A stretch of DNA of 64,000 bases from positions 2,728,001-2,792,000 of the forward strand of contig JACKHC010000001.1 in the NCBI GenBank assembly GCA_020639235.1, given 5' to 3'. Below are positions 7,997-16,769 of the stretch, one piece after another (within the stretch, counting starts at the first letter, position 1; each line of letters begins with the position of its first letter). Origin of the DNA: Phycisphaeraceae bacterium (lineage in GTDB: Bacteria; Planctomycetota; Phycisphaerae; Phycisphaerales; UBA1924). Made by a program: the position numbers and the translations under genes. The notes under the pieces are model-generated. The model made no database searches. It was not told the DNA's origin and was given only the letters and a program-made list of their open reading frames with translations.

Positions 7997-8812
7997 TCAG
8001 CCGCACTCGATCCGAACGGGCTCGATCGCCAGCGCCCTCCGCTCTGTCACATCCACTCGAATCACGCACCCCGTGGCGCAGACGCCGCCCTCCTCGATCT
8101 CCAGCCCCCCGCCCCCGCCCTCCGCACCCTTGAAAATCCGCATGGAACTCGCAGCCGTGAACCCGATCACCCCCGCGCTCCCCCCGCACATCCCAAGGTC
8201 TGTCATCGCCGCAACACCATCGATCAAGCGCGCATCGCTCGTCTGCACGTGCGTGTGCGTCCCCACCACCGCCACCACGGTCTCGCCCCACGCACGCGCG
8301 CAATGGTGCGCCAGCGCCCCCTTCTCGCTCGTTGCCTCGGCATGAATCTCAACGATGAACAGCCGATCGGGGTGCGCCGCCGAGAGCCGCCCCAACTCCG
8401 CATCGATCGCGTCGAACGGGCTCCCCCGGTCCTCCTTCATGAATAACCGCCCGAGGACAGTCACCACCCCAATCTTCCCGGCCTCACCATCCCATCGCGT
8501 CCACGATTTCGCTCCAGCAGCCCCCGTGAAATTGCACGGCTTGGCGATCGGCTCCCGGGCATCCGCCAGCACCGAAGCGAGACGCACATCGTCCAATACA
8601 TGGTCCCCGAGTGTTACGACATCCGCGCCCGCGTCGCGCATTTCTCGATAACCCTCCGGGTGCAGCCCCCGGCCGTGCCGCGCATTCTCTCCGTTGACCA
8701 CGATGAGATGCGCACCGAATCGCTCGCGCAGCACACCCACAGCATGCGCGAACGCGCGGCGGCCCGGCGCACCGACCACATCGCCCATGAACGCGATCAC
8801 CAACTCACCCAT
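7997..8812 (-). CDS. YmdB-family (TIGR00282-type) metallophosphoesterase
   Basis: A 271-residue cytoplasmic calcineurin-like phosphoesterase related to Bacillus YmdB, a 2',3'-cyclic nucleotide phosphodiesterase. Metal-site motifs are FMGDVVG (Asp11), NGENA (Glu42, Asn43), VEIHAEATSEK and GTHTHVQTSD, with TDLGMCG following. One change is striking: the motif that normally reads GNH-x-W-D is GDHVLDD here, so the metal-bridging Asn is Asp70. The family length is normal. There is no clear Shine-Dalgarno site, but the start is fixed by the MGELVIAFMGD opening. Confidence 0.92.
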   Translation of the reverse strand: MGELVIAFMGDVVGAPGRRAFAHAVGVLRERFGAHLIVVNGENARHGRGLHPEGYREMRDAGADVVTLGDHVLDDVRLASVLADAREPIAKPCNFTGAAGAKSWTRWDGEAGKIGVVTVLGRLFMKEDRGSPFDAIDAELGRLSAAHPDRLFIVEIHAEATSEKGALAHHCARAWGETVVAVVGTHTHVQTSDARLIDGVAAMTDLGMCGGSAGVIGFTAASSMRIFKGAEGGGGGLEIEEGGVCATGCVIRVDVTERRALAIEPVRIECG

Positions 8813-8961
8813 GCGCGAAGACTACCAACTCAACCATTCCGCCCGTGAACTCCGCCCATCCGTCACAGACCGACCGCTCACAGCAGGTCCGTCTGATTAC
8901 CGGGTCAATCCGCGCCGCCGCGGGCCGATAGCCCTCCTGCCACTCAAGGAGGAGTTCAGAC

Positions 8962-9201
8962 ATGAGCACATCACCCGAAACGCTCGCGCAGGTCCGAGAC
9001 CTGCTCCGCAAGATGGACCGTTCCATCGATGACGCCCGCGACAAGCGCCTGTCGCACGACTCGAAAGCGCCCGCTCCGGCCCCAACCAATAACCCCACGC
9101 CGGACGACGACCCCCAGGCCAAGCCCGGCCGTGCCCGCCCCATGGCGCCACGCCCCGATTGGCAGAACGCCAACTCCGACCGCTGGTCGCGACCCAGCTG
9201 A
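8962..9201 (+). CDS. Small Pro-rich hypothetical protein
   Basis: I do not recognise this 79-residue protein. It starts with an ATG preceded by a near-perfect Shine-Dalgarno sequence (AAGGAGGAG at 8946-8954), the main reason for calling it real. Residues 1-30 form a charged, probably helical segment with several Arg and Asp. The remainder is a low-complexity Pro/Asp/Ala/Arg tail ending WSRPS, probably disordered. It has no signal peptide or membrane segment. It stands alone between the YmdB-type gene (divergent) and tRNA-Gln. Confidence 0.6.
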   Translation: MSTSPETLAQVRDLLRKMDRSIDDARDKRLSHDSKAPAPAPTNNPTPDDDPQAKPGRARPMAPRPDWQNANSDRWSRPS

Positions 9202-9268
9202 CCCAACTTGCCGGGTCCGCACCCGCTGCTACGATAATCGTCCGAATCGCGTCGCTCGCGACGCCGTT

Positions 9269-9339
9269 TGGGGATTGGTGTAACGGTAGCACGACTGATT
9301 CTGGTTCAGTTAGTCAAGGTTCGAATCCTTGATCCCCAG
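9269..9339 (+). tRNA. tRNA-Gln (anticodon CUG)
   Basis: A 71-base cloverleaf. Acceptor TGGGGAT pairs with ATCCCCA, the anticodon stem ACTGA/TCAGT closes loop TTCTGGT with CTG at the anticodon, and the T-loop is TTCGAAT. The discriminator is G and CCA is not encoded. A tRNA-Gln with anticodon UUG lies at 46928-46998 on the other strand. Confidence 0.96.
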
Positions 9340-9416
9340 TTCTCCGCAACGGGCGGCCACTTCGGCCGCCCGTTTGTCGTTTTGCACCGCCCGCCCGATC
9401 CATCGATCATCCACAG

Positions 9417-11201
9417 ATGCCACCGGGCGACTCAATCCCCAAACCCAGCGCTCCGTCGCGGCCCGCGATCCTCCTCGCGCTCCTTACGATCGCCCTGATC
9501 GTCACCCTGCGCCTCACCGGCCCGTGGAACATCCTCGATAACGACCAGCTCCGGCCCCACGCCTACATCCAGGACATCATCCGAAACAGCAACTGGCTCG
9601 TGCAGCACGACTGGACGGGCGAGGTCGCCTCCAAGCCGCCCCTCTACGCATGGATCGGCGCACTGCCCGCCCTCCTCACCGACCGCGTCGGGCCCCTCGA
9701 ACTCGCGATTCCATCGGCGCTCGGCGTCCTCATCGCCGCCGTCGCCATCGCCCTCACCACCGCCCACATCCTCGGCACCCGCGCCGCCTGCATCGCCACG
9801 CTCGCCTTCATCGCCACACCCATCATCATCAAGCAGTCCACCCTCGCCCGAACCGACGCCCTTTACGCCGGGCTCACCACGGCCGCAGCACTCCTCGCTT
9901 TTCGTGCCTACACCAGACCGCGCTCCATCTCGGATGGGAGAGTTAGAGGGGCGGGGTGGTGGGAGTTCTGGCTCGTCGCCGCCCTCGCCACGCTCACTAA
10001 GGGCCCGCTCGCAATCGTCCTGGCTCTCGCCGGGCTCCTTTTCATCCGCAGCGCCCGACCGCCACGATCGGACTCGCACAAGCGCCGATGGCCCGAACAC
10101 CTGATGGGCATCGCGCTTTTCCTGGCGCTCACCGCCGGATGGTTTGCCGCCGCGTGGCTCCATGAGGACCAGCCCTTCATCGACAAAGTCCTCGGACGCG
10201 AACTCCTCGGCCATGTCACCGGCGCATCTAAAGAGCACCTCGACAACACATCGACGGTCGATGCGCTCCTCCATTGGCTTGCAGGCCTCTTCAAGCCCAC
10301 CCTCTACCTCTTGTACCACGCCGCGCCATGGAGCATCTTCGCATTACTCGCGCTCGTGCGCACAATCCGCCGACCACCCGAAGACGCCCGCCGCCGCGCG
10401 CTCGAACGATTCTGCACCGGATGGCTCATCGTCGGACTCATCATCTTCTCGATCGTCCCGCACCAACGCCCCGACCTCCTCTCGCCCATCTGGGCGCCCG
10501 GCGCGATCCTCGCCGCTTCATTCCTCGCGTCCCTCATCGAGTCGTGGTCCGGCCCGCGCGCGCGTCTCGCCTCCGCCTCCACGGTCGTCGCGTCACTTGC
10601 TTTCACCATTGTCGTCTACCACATCGCGCCGCGCCGCGCCGACCACATGCAGCGCAAAGAAGAAATCCACGCCGCATTCGAAGAGAGTCTGGCTCGTGAT
10701 GTCCCCACCGCGATGATCACACCGCTCGACGGCCCATACCTCTTCACCGCTTTCTGCAACACCCTCCCGCCGCGCATCACCGAGGACCAGGCCGTCCAAC
10801 TCCTCGTCGGCAACGCGCCCGCGTTCGTCTCCACCAACCGGCCCGACGAACTCATCCGCCGCGTCCGCGCCCACTCCGACTCACGCCGCGCCTACGCCAT
10901 CGTCCGCACCGATCAGATCTCCGTAGTCTCTAACACGAGCGAAGCGGCCCCAACCGACTCCGTCGCGGCGCTCCATGACGCTCTGCTCCTCGAAACCGCC
11001 GGATGCCGCCTCCTCCCCCCGCGCCTCGGAACGCTCCGCATCCAACAAAGCACCGCAGCGACCGCTGTCATCGCTGTCCGCAATCTGTCCGACACCCGTC
11101 AATCGATCCACTGGCGCGCCACGACCGGCGAGCGCGGGACGGTCTCGATCGCCCCATTCGCCGAGTCGATCGTCACCATCCCGGGCCGCCCCGCGCCCTA
11201 G
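9417..11201 (+). CDS. ArnT/PMT-like membrane glycosyltransferase (GT39/GT83 type)
   Basis: A 594-residue polytopic membrane protein. After the first helix (about 18-36) the loop NILDNDQLRPHAYIQDI carries the Asp of polyprenyl-phosphate-sugar-dependent glycosyltransferases such as ArnT, which use lipid-linked sugars on the outer face of the cytoplasmic membrane. Roughly ten hydrophobic segments follow to about residue 405, including LVAALATLTKGPLAIVLALAG. The last 190 residues are a soluble extracytoplasmic domain. The acceptor is unknown. It is followed 9 bases later by an exported esterase, so the two may be co-transcribed. Confidence 0.85.
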   Translation: MPPGDSIPKPSAPSRPAILLALLTIALIVTLRLTGPWNILDNDQLRPHAYIQDIIRNSNWLVQHDWTGEVASKPPLYAWIGALPALLTDRVGPLELAIPSALGVLIAAVAIALTTAHILGTRAACIATLAFIATPIIIKQSTLARTDALYAGLTTAAALLAFRAYTRPRSISDGRVRGAGWWEFWLVAALATLTKGPLAIVLALAGLLFIRSARPPRSDSHKRRWPEHLMGIALFLALTAGWFAAAWLHEDQPFIDKVLGRELLGHVTGASKEHLDNTSTVDALLHWLAGLFKPTLYLLYHAAPWSIFALLALVRTIRRPPEDARRRALERFCTGWLIVGLIIFSIVPHQRPDLLSPIWAPGAILAASFLASLIESWSGPRARLASASTVVASLAFTIVVYHIAPRRADHMQRKEEIHAAFEESLARDVPTAMITPLDGPYLFTAFCNTLPPRITEDQAVQLLVGNAPAFVSTNRPDELIRRVRAHSDSRRAYAIVRTDQISVVSNTSEAAPTDSVAALHDALLLETAGCRLLPPRLGTLRIQQSTAATAVIAVRNLSDTRQSIHWRATTGERGTVSIAPFAESIVTIPGRPAP

Positions 11202-11210
11202 AGTTCGCCC

Positions 11211-12656
11211 ATGCACCTCCGCCGACTCACGCTGCTCGCCTGTCTGATCTCACTCGTTATCGCGTGCCAAGCATCCGCCGATGCACGCGCCTCAAGGACA
11301 GACATCGCCCGCGTTTATCTCGAGATCGATCAGGCATACATGCAGGCAGACGCGCTCTCCCCGCAGGAGCGACGCAGGATCAGCCGTGATTTCGATCGCG
11401 CCACAGCGCAGTTCTTCTCGGGCGACGCCGCCACCGCAGTTAACTCGCTCATCGAAATCCTCGCGGATCTTGCCCCGCCCGACTCGCGTTCCGACACGGT
11501 TTCATCCGCCGGAGTCCTGGCTCGCTTCACGCCCGATCGGCTCGTCATGGGCGCCGATGCGCTCACGCTCGATCTCGATCACGCAACCGGCGCGTTCCCC
11601 GACGGCCCCGCAATCGAACTCTCAATCGTCGGCCCGGCCAACGAACCGCTCTGGTCCGCAATGATCGACGCCCCCGCCGATTTCGATCTCTCCGGACTCA
11701 TTCCCGCCCTCAAGCCCGCCAGGTACGAACTCCGCGCCAAAGCCGGCACGGTCACCAGGCCCGTCGCCTTTTTCGATGTCGTTTCGATCGATCCCCGTGA
11801 GTCCGCTGCCTCTTTCCGCGATCGCCTCAACAACTGCAAAGCGCCCGCTCCAGAACTGAGGGCCGCAGCCGACCTTGCGCGATCACGCCTCGCGCTCCTC
11901 GAGCGACCGACCGACATCCAGCGTCTGCTGAATCCCGCCGAGCCGCTCCGCCTCGCGATCGACACAGAAGTCAGCGCCATCGAGCAGGGCCGCAATCCGT
12001 ACCGCGATCTCACCGGGCACCTCTGGGCATCCATCACGATCGGCGGCCGCGAAGTCCCGTTCCGCGTCTACATCCCCGCCCTACGCGCCTCACCCATGCC
12101 GCTCGTCCTCGCGCTCCACGGCGCGGGAGGCGATGAGAACCTGTTCCCCACCGCTTACGGCGATGCCGAACTCACACGCCTCGCCGATGAGTCGGGCTTC
12201 GTCATCGCAGCCCCTTCAACCTATCTCGTATTCGGGGCGCCGCAGGTCGCCTCCGATTTCATCGATGCCATGGCATTGTTCGCGCCGATCGATGCCGATC
12301 GCGTCTACGCCATCGGGCACTCGCTGGGAGGCATCGCCGCGTCGTCGCTCGCCCGCGCCCTGCCCGACAAACTCACCGCCGCCTGCTGCCTCGCCGGTCT
12401 CGCGCCGCTCCCGCCCGGCCCGCCCATGTGCCCGCTGCTCGTGTACAGCGCCGAGTTCGACATCATCGTCCCCGATGCACGAATCAAACCGCTCGCCGAT
12501 CGCCTGATCGCCGCGGATGAGCCCGTCGAATACCGACTCGCAGAGAACGAAGGTCATACCCTCATGGTCGGACCGCTCCTGCGCCCGTCCATCGAATGGC
12601 TCCTCGCACACTCGCGAAATAGACCCGATCCGCCGGACATCGCGCCGGGTCAATGA
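11211..12656 (+). CDS. Exported alpha/beta-hydrolase, esterase/depolymerase-like (probable lipoprotein)
   Basis: A 481-residue protein starting 9 bases after the glycosyltransferase. The N-terminus is a signal sequence ending LVIAC, a plausible lipobox, so it may be membrane-anchored. The C-terminal half (about 275-470) is an alpha/beta hydrolase: LALHGAGGDENLF forms the oxyanion region, GHSLGG the nucleophilic Ser, SAEFDIIVP the acid-residue region and NEGHTLM the catalytic His. The layout resembles feruloyl esterases and PHB depolymerase-like peptidases. The N-terminal 250 residues are unassigned. The natural substrate is unknown. Confidence 0.86.
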   Translation: MHLRRLTLLACLISLVIACQASADARASRTDIARVYLEIDQAYMQADALSPQERRRISRDFDRATAQFFSGDAATAVNSLIEILADLAPPDSRSDTVSSAGVLARFTPDRLVMGADALTLDLDHATGAFPDGPAIELSIVGPANEPLWSAMIDAPADFDLSGLIPALKPARYELRAKAGTVTRPVAFFDVVSIDPRESAASFRDRLNNCKAPAPELRAAADLARSRLALLERPTDIQRLLNPAEPLRLAIDTEVSAIEQGRNPYRDLTGHLWASITIGGREVPFRVYIPALRASPMPLVLALHGAGGDENLFPTAYGDAELTRLADESGFVIAAPSTYLVFGAPQVASDFIDAMALFAPIDADRVYAIGHSLGGIAASSLARALPDKLTAACCLAGLAPLPPGPPMCPLLVYSAEFDIIVPDARIKPLADRLIAADEPVEYRLAENEGHTLMVGPLLRPSIEWLLAHSRNRPDPPDIAPGQ

Positions 12657-12658
12657 CA

Positions 12659-13156
12659 TCACGCAGCCAGATCGACCGTCCCAGCGCCAGGGTCCCCGGA
12701 AACCGCATCATCCGACCCGCGCCCGAGCAACTCACGCCGGATCTCCATCGCCAACTCGAGCGCGATGCCCGAGTCAACCGGCACCTCGCCACCCGAGAGA
12801 CGATCGATCGTCCCGACAATCGCGTTCACCCGATGCTGCAGGGCGTCACGCTGCGCATCGCTCACACCGTCGCCGAGCGTCGAAGCGTACGCCAGCACGC
12901 CGTTGAGCTCCGAGAGAAGCCCCGCGACGCCGCCGAGCGATGAACCGTTCAGCGACTCCGCAGCACGCGCATCGCGGGTCGCCTGAGCCAAAGACTCCAG
13001 ATCATTCCGTATGTACGAGTCCGACAACGCCCTCGGCGCCGAGTCGCCCGCGCCCCGACGCACGAACTGCGCGATCGACCGGCGCACCGCGTGGTGAATC
13101 GCCTGCAACTGGTGAGTCGGCCCGGGTCTTCCGTTGTCACGACCGATGCGGCTCAT
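12659..13156 (-). CDS. Small flagellin N-terminal-domain-like protein
   Basis: A 165-residue protein from an ATG with a strong ribosome site (GGAGG 5 bases upstream). It is mostly helical. Residues about 20-120 follow the order of the flagellin D0/D1 N-terminal region: SYIRNDLESLAQATRDARAAESL resembles the flagellin LRGLSQASRNANDGISLLQ segment, then a hydrophobic helix, then DAQRDALQHRVNAIVGTIDRL resembling the DRAALQ-EI helix. It lacks a flagellin C-terminal domain and the classical start motif. No flagellar gene lies nearby. The assignment rests on helix pattern and short matches. Its stop is 3 bases from the convergent esterase stop. Confidence 0.6.
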   Translation of the reverse strand: MSRIGRDNGRPGPTHQLQAIHHAVRRSIAQFVRRGAGDSAPRALSDSYIRNDLESLAQATRDARAAESLNGSSLGGVAGLLSELNGVLAYASTLGDGVSDAQRDALQHRVNAIVGTIDRLSGGEVPVDSGIALELAMEIRRELLGRGSDDAVSGDPGAGTVDLAA

Positions 13157-13244
13157 GACAACCTCCATGCACCCTTCGCCCCCGGATCCTTCCCGACGGC
13201 TCACCCGGAATCATCCGATCCCGAATCCCGATCAAAACGAAAAA

Positions 13245-13268
13245 CCCCGCCCGGTCGCCCGAGCGGGG
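13245..13268 (-). terminator. Rho-independent terminator of the tandem thioredoxin gene
   Basis: Read on the minus strand, CCCCGC/GCGGGG forms a GC-rich hairpin followed by TTTTTCGTTTT (bases 13234-13244). It lies about 40 bases after the stop codon at 13309 and before the flagellin-like gene, separating the two transcripts. Confidence 0.82.
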
Positions 13269-13308
13269 TGGGTCTGGATGCTTTATCACGATCCCGCCGC
13301 CGATCGCG

Positions 13309-14400
13309 TCAGTTCGCCTTCAGCGCCGCCTCGATCGCAGCGTCGATCTCGGAGTTCGTGATGTCCGCCATCAGGAGGTTCCCGTCGCGCCCGATGATGT
13401 AGTAGTCCGGATATCCGTTCACCTTGTACGACTCGATCGTCGCGCCGTCCGTGTCCACAGCGATGGGATACGGGATATTCCGTCCGTCGATCACACCGGG
13501 AATCCGCTCGGACCCGCGGGCCGTGCTCACACCGATGAACACGACGTCCTGATCCTTGTACTTCTCATAGATCTCGATGTTGTGCGGGATCGACGCCATG
13601 CAAGGACCGCACCAGGTGCCCCAGAAGTCCAGCACGACCAGCTTGCCCTTGAGCGAAGCGTTCGTCAGCGGCGTCGAGTTGTACCAGTTGCCGACCTCGA
13701 GCGCCGGCGCGGGCTTGCCCTCGATATCGCTCAAACGTCTGCGATCGGACCGCGAGCCCTCCAGATACTTCGCGAACTCGCTGCTCGCGCCGCTCCCCTC
13801 GCCGGACTTCGCCTCACCCGTATAGGGCTGCTCCTTGAGCAACTCGTTCAGCGCATCCTCGGTCTTATCCGAACGGAGGCCCGTCGCGCGAATCATGCCA
13901 TCACGGTCGATCAGCACGTAGAACGGCCACCACTGCACGCCGTACGCCTCGGCGCTCGCGTTGTTCACATCCGCGGCCGTCGGATACTCCATCTTCTTGC
14001 TCTTGACCGTCGAGGCCATGGTCTCGGCGCCGCGCGTGCAGCACACGCCGAACACCTTCACGCCCTTCTCCTCGTACTTCTCCGCGACCTCGTTCGTGTG
14101 CGGAATCGCGGCGATGCACGGCCCGCACCAGGTCGCCCAGAAGTCGATCAACACGATCTCGCCTTTCAACTCCGACAGGTCCTGCTCCTCGCCCTGCCAG
14201 TCCTTGACCTTGAGCGCCGGAGCGCGCTTGCCCACCAGCTTCTGCAGCTTGGCGTAAGCGCCGGAGTCCGTCGCGTAGGTCCAGTCCTGGCGGAACTTCG
14301 CCTTGTATCCGTCGCCGTCCGGCCGAGCCAGCGCGAGCGAACCCGCGACGGCAACCGCCAGCGCCGAAACCGCCGCGATTATGCCCTTGACCATCTTCAT
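13309..14400 (-). CDS. Exported protein with two TlpA-like thioredoxin domains
   Basis: A 363-residue periplasmic protein. A signal peptide (about 1-26) is followed by two complete TlpA/AhpC-type thioredoxin domains, about 55-195 and 225-360. Each has a WCGPC redox motif (FWATWCGPC and FWGTWCGPC) and a cis-Pro loop (WWPFY and GYPDY). Such proteins reduce or isomerise disulfides or support cytochrome c maturation, but the partner here is unknown. Linking the domains is a Gly/Ser-rich stretch. The ATG has AAGGAG upstream. The gene ends at a strong terminator. Confidence 0.92.
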   Translation of the reverse strand: MKMVKGIIAAVSALAVAVAGSLALARPDGDGYKAKFRQDWTYATDSGAYAKLQKLVGKRAPALKVKDWQGEEQDLSELKGEIVLIDFWATWCGPCIAAIPHTNEVAEKYEEKGVKVFGVCCTRGAETMASTVKSKKMEYPTAADVNNASAEAYGVQWWPFYVLIDRDGMIRATGLRSDKTEDALNELLKEQPYTGEAKSGEGSGASSEFAKYLEGSRSDRRRLSDIEGKPAPALEVGNWYNSTPLTNASLKGKLVVLDFWGTWCGPCMASIPHNIEIYEKYKDQDVVFIGVSTARGSERIPGVIDGRNIPYPIAVDTDGATIESYKVNGYPDYYIIGRDGNLLMADITNSEIDAAIEAALKAN

Positions 14401-14604
14401 CGTGCCGTCTCCTTCGTGCGTGGGTCAGCAATCCAAGACCGGGCCCCGTCGCCCGCCAAGAACCATATGTACCACGCGGGCCAATTTCCGTGACATCAAA
14501 TCCCGAAACCGAGCCCACACGGGGCCTCCTGAGCCCGTCCCCATCGAAGACCGGCCTCAACATCGGGATATGATGCCCGCCCCACGCACCCCCAGTTGGC
14601 AGGC

Positions 14605-15699
14605 ATGATCTCAACGCTTCTCATCTTCTTCTTCGCAGCCCTCGTGGTGTCCTTCCTTTGCTCGCTCCTCGAAGCGACGCTCCTCTCCGTCACCCATGCG
14701 CACATCGAAGTTCTCATCCGCCGGAAGCGACCCGCGGGCCACGCCCTCAAGCAACTGAAGGACCGCATCGACCGCCCTCTCATCGCGATCCTCACGCTCA
14801 ACACCGTCGCCAACATGTTCGGTGCCGCCGGCGTCGGCGCCGAGGCCTCCAAGATCGCGGCCGCGCGCACCATCTCCGAACCCATCGCCGTCGGAGTCGC
14901 CTCTGGCGTGCTCACGCTCTGCATCCTTGTGTTCTCCGAGATCGTCCCCAAAACAATCGGCGCCGCCTACTGGAAGACCTTCGCCCCGCTCGCCGCCGGG
15001 CCGCTGCGCGTGGTCGTCATCGTGCTCGCACCGCTCATCGCGATGCTCGAGTTCATCCCGCGACTCATCTCGCGCAACAGCTCCGCCGGGAGCGTCACGC
15101 GCGAGGAGATCGGAATCCTCGCCGAGGTCGGACGCGCCCACGGCTCCATCCATGCCGAAGAAACCAGGGTCATCTCGAATCTGCTCAGTCTCCGCGAGAT
15201 GCAGACGCAGGATGTCGTCACACCGCGAATCGAGGTCGCCTCCCTCCGCGACGACCTCACCATCGCCGAGGCGCTCCGGGACCGGGACAACCTCCGTCAC
15301 TCGCGCATCCCGGTCCACACCGGCACGCTCGACAACACCACAGGCTTCGTGCTCCGCGACCGGGTCATGGAGCTCGCGCTCGCCGGGCGCCATGAGATCA
15401 AACTCCGCCAGATCGCGCGCCCGATCCACATCGTCCCCGAGACCAAGACGCTCGCCTCGCTCCTCGAAGAGTTCCTGCGCCGCCACGAGCACCTCTTCCT
15501 TGTGGTCAACGAATACGGCGGGGCCGAGGGCGTCGTCACACTCGAGGATGTCGTCGAAGCCCTGCTCGGCGCGCCTATCGTCGATGAGACCGACGCCACG
15601 CTGGACCTCCGCGCCGCCGCGATGCGCCGTGTCCGCGAACACCGCGAGCGAATCCGCGCCCTCGAAGCCGAGTCCCACGGCATCCCCGATCCCGACTAG
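14605..15699 (+). CDS. CNNM/CBS-domain membrane protein (HlyC/CorC family)
   Basis: A 364-residue membrane protein. Four hydrophobic segments in residues 1-150 form a CNNM (DUF21) transmembrane domain including EIVPKTIG, and two CBS domains follow from about 185 (VVTPRIEV) to 330 (LVVNEYGGAEGVVTLEDVVEALLG). Relatives transport or sense Mg2+/Co2+, and CBS pairs bind adenine nucleotides. The C-terminal CorC_HlyC domain is absent. An in-frame TTG at 14596 is an alternative start, and the ATG is preferred. Its stop shares the CTAG at 15696-15699 with the convergent queG stop. Confidence 0.9.
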   Translation: MISTLLIFFFAALVVSFLCSLLEATLLSVTHAHIEVLIRRKRPAGHALKQLKDRIDRPLIAILTLNTVANMFGAAGVGAEASKIAAARTISEPIAVGVASGVLTLCILVFSEIVPKTIGAAYWKTFAPLAAGPLRVVVIVLAPLIAMLEFIPRLISRNSSAGSVTREEIGILAEVGRAHGSIHAEETRVISNLLSLREMQTQDVVTPRIEVASLRDDLTIAEALRDRDNLRHSRIPVHTGTLDNTTGFVLRDRVMELALAGRHEIKLRQIARPIHIVPETKTLASLLEEFLRRHEHLFLVVNEYGGAEGVVTLEDVVEALLGAPIVDETDATLDLRAAAMRRVREHRERIRALEAESHGIPDPD

Positions 15700-16742
15700 T
15701 CCCGCTCCATCACCGCCCGCGCCGCATCACGGACCATCCCCGCCTCATCAGGGTCGCGCGCGATCTCCCCGATCCGATGGCGCAACGCCGCATCCTCCTC
15801 CGCCCGCAGCACATTCCCCGCCGCGATCACCGCGTTCCGCCGGAGCATGTCGAGCGTCGCCCGTTTCATCGCCGAACCCGAGAGTTCCCCGGACCTGTCC
15901 GCCGAGCCCCACCCGAGCACACCCAGCAAATCAAGCCCCGTCCTCCCGGGCCCGTACGCGCCGTGAACCTCTCCGATGGGCGACCCGGGCGGTCGTGCCG
16001 AGTTGTGCGGGCAAACCTCCTGGCAGATATCGCAACCGAAGAGCCAATCCCCCACCGCCCCGTGAAAAGCTGGGTCGATCGGCTCACGCCGCTCGATCGT
16101 CAGGTACGAAATGCACCGCCGCGCATCCACCGTGTACGCCTCGATCGCGCCGGTCGGGCAGGCATCGATGCACCTCGTGCAACTGCCGCAATGATCCTCA
16201 ATCACATCACCGGTCGGCACGATGTCAAGCGTCGTGATGATCCCGCCGAGCAGCACATACGACCCGATGCGCGGGTGAATCATCAAGGTGTGCTTGCCCA
16301 CCCACCCGAGCCCCGCCCGCACGGCGTGCTCCCGCTCAAAGATCGGCGCTGTATCCACGAACGCCCGGAACGCGTGCCCCCCATGTTGCTCCCGCAGCGC
16401 ATCCGCCAACGCGAACAGTCGCTTCTTCATCACCCTGTGATAGTCCCGCCCGCGCGCATACCGCGCCACACGCCCAACTCCTTCAACCACCTCATCCGCT
16501 TCCCCCCGCCGCGCATACTGATCCCCCACCATCACGATAGACCGCGCCCCCTCCAGCAACCTCCCCGGATCGGCGCGCACATCCGCGTGCTCCGCCAGCC
16601 AGCCCATCGAGCCGTGCTTCCCCGCCGCGAGCCACGCATGCCAGGCATCCCCGAAATCAGACGCCCGCGCTGCGCACACACCCGCAAGCGCAAACCCCTG
16701 CGCCTTGCACAGCGACACCACAGGCCCGCTCGGGACGCTCAT
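15696..16742 (-). CDS. queG: Epoxyqueuosine reductase
   Basis: QueG reduces epoxyqueuosine to queuosine in the anticodon of GUN tRNAs, using cobalamin and two [4Fe-4S] clusters. The 348-residue length is normal. The ferredoxin-like cysteines are CGSCTRCIDACP and FGCDICQEVCPHN. The N-terminal cobalamin domain includes GKHGSMGWLAEH and RYARGRDYHRVMKKRL, and EREHAVRAGLGWVGKHTLMI is typical. The ATG at 16742 is used. An upstream GTG at 16760 would add six residues. It lies just downstream of the sugar isomerase-like gene on the same strand. Confidence 0.96.
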   Translation of the reverse strand: MSVPSGPVVSLCKAQGFALAGVCAARASDFGDAWHAWLAAGKHGSMGWLAEHADVRADPGRLLEGARSIVMVGDQYARRGEADEVVEGVGRVARYARGRDYHRVMKKRLFALADALREQHGGHAFRAFVDTAPIFEREHAVRAGLGWVGKHTLMIHPRIGSYVLLGGIITTLDIVPTGDVIEDHCGSCTRCIDACPTGAIEAYTVDARRCISYLTIERREPIDPAFHGAVGDWLFGCDICQEVCPHNSARPPGSPIGEVHGAYGPGRTGLDLLGVLGWGSADRSGELSGSAMKRATLDMLRRNAVIAAGNVLRAEEDAALRHRIGEIARDPDEAGMVRDAARAVMERD

Positions 16743-16769
16743 GGCCGCCACACTACCCAATCCGCCCCG

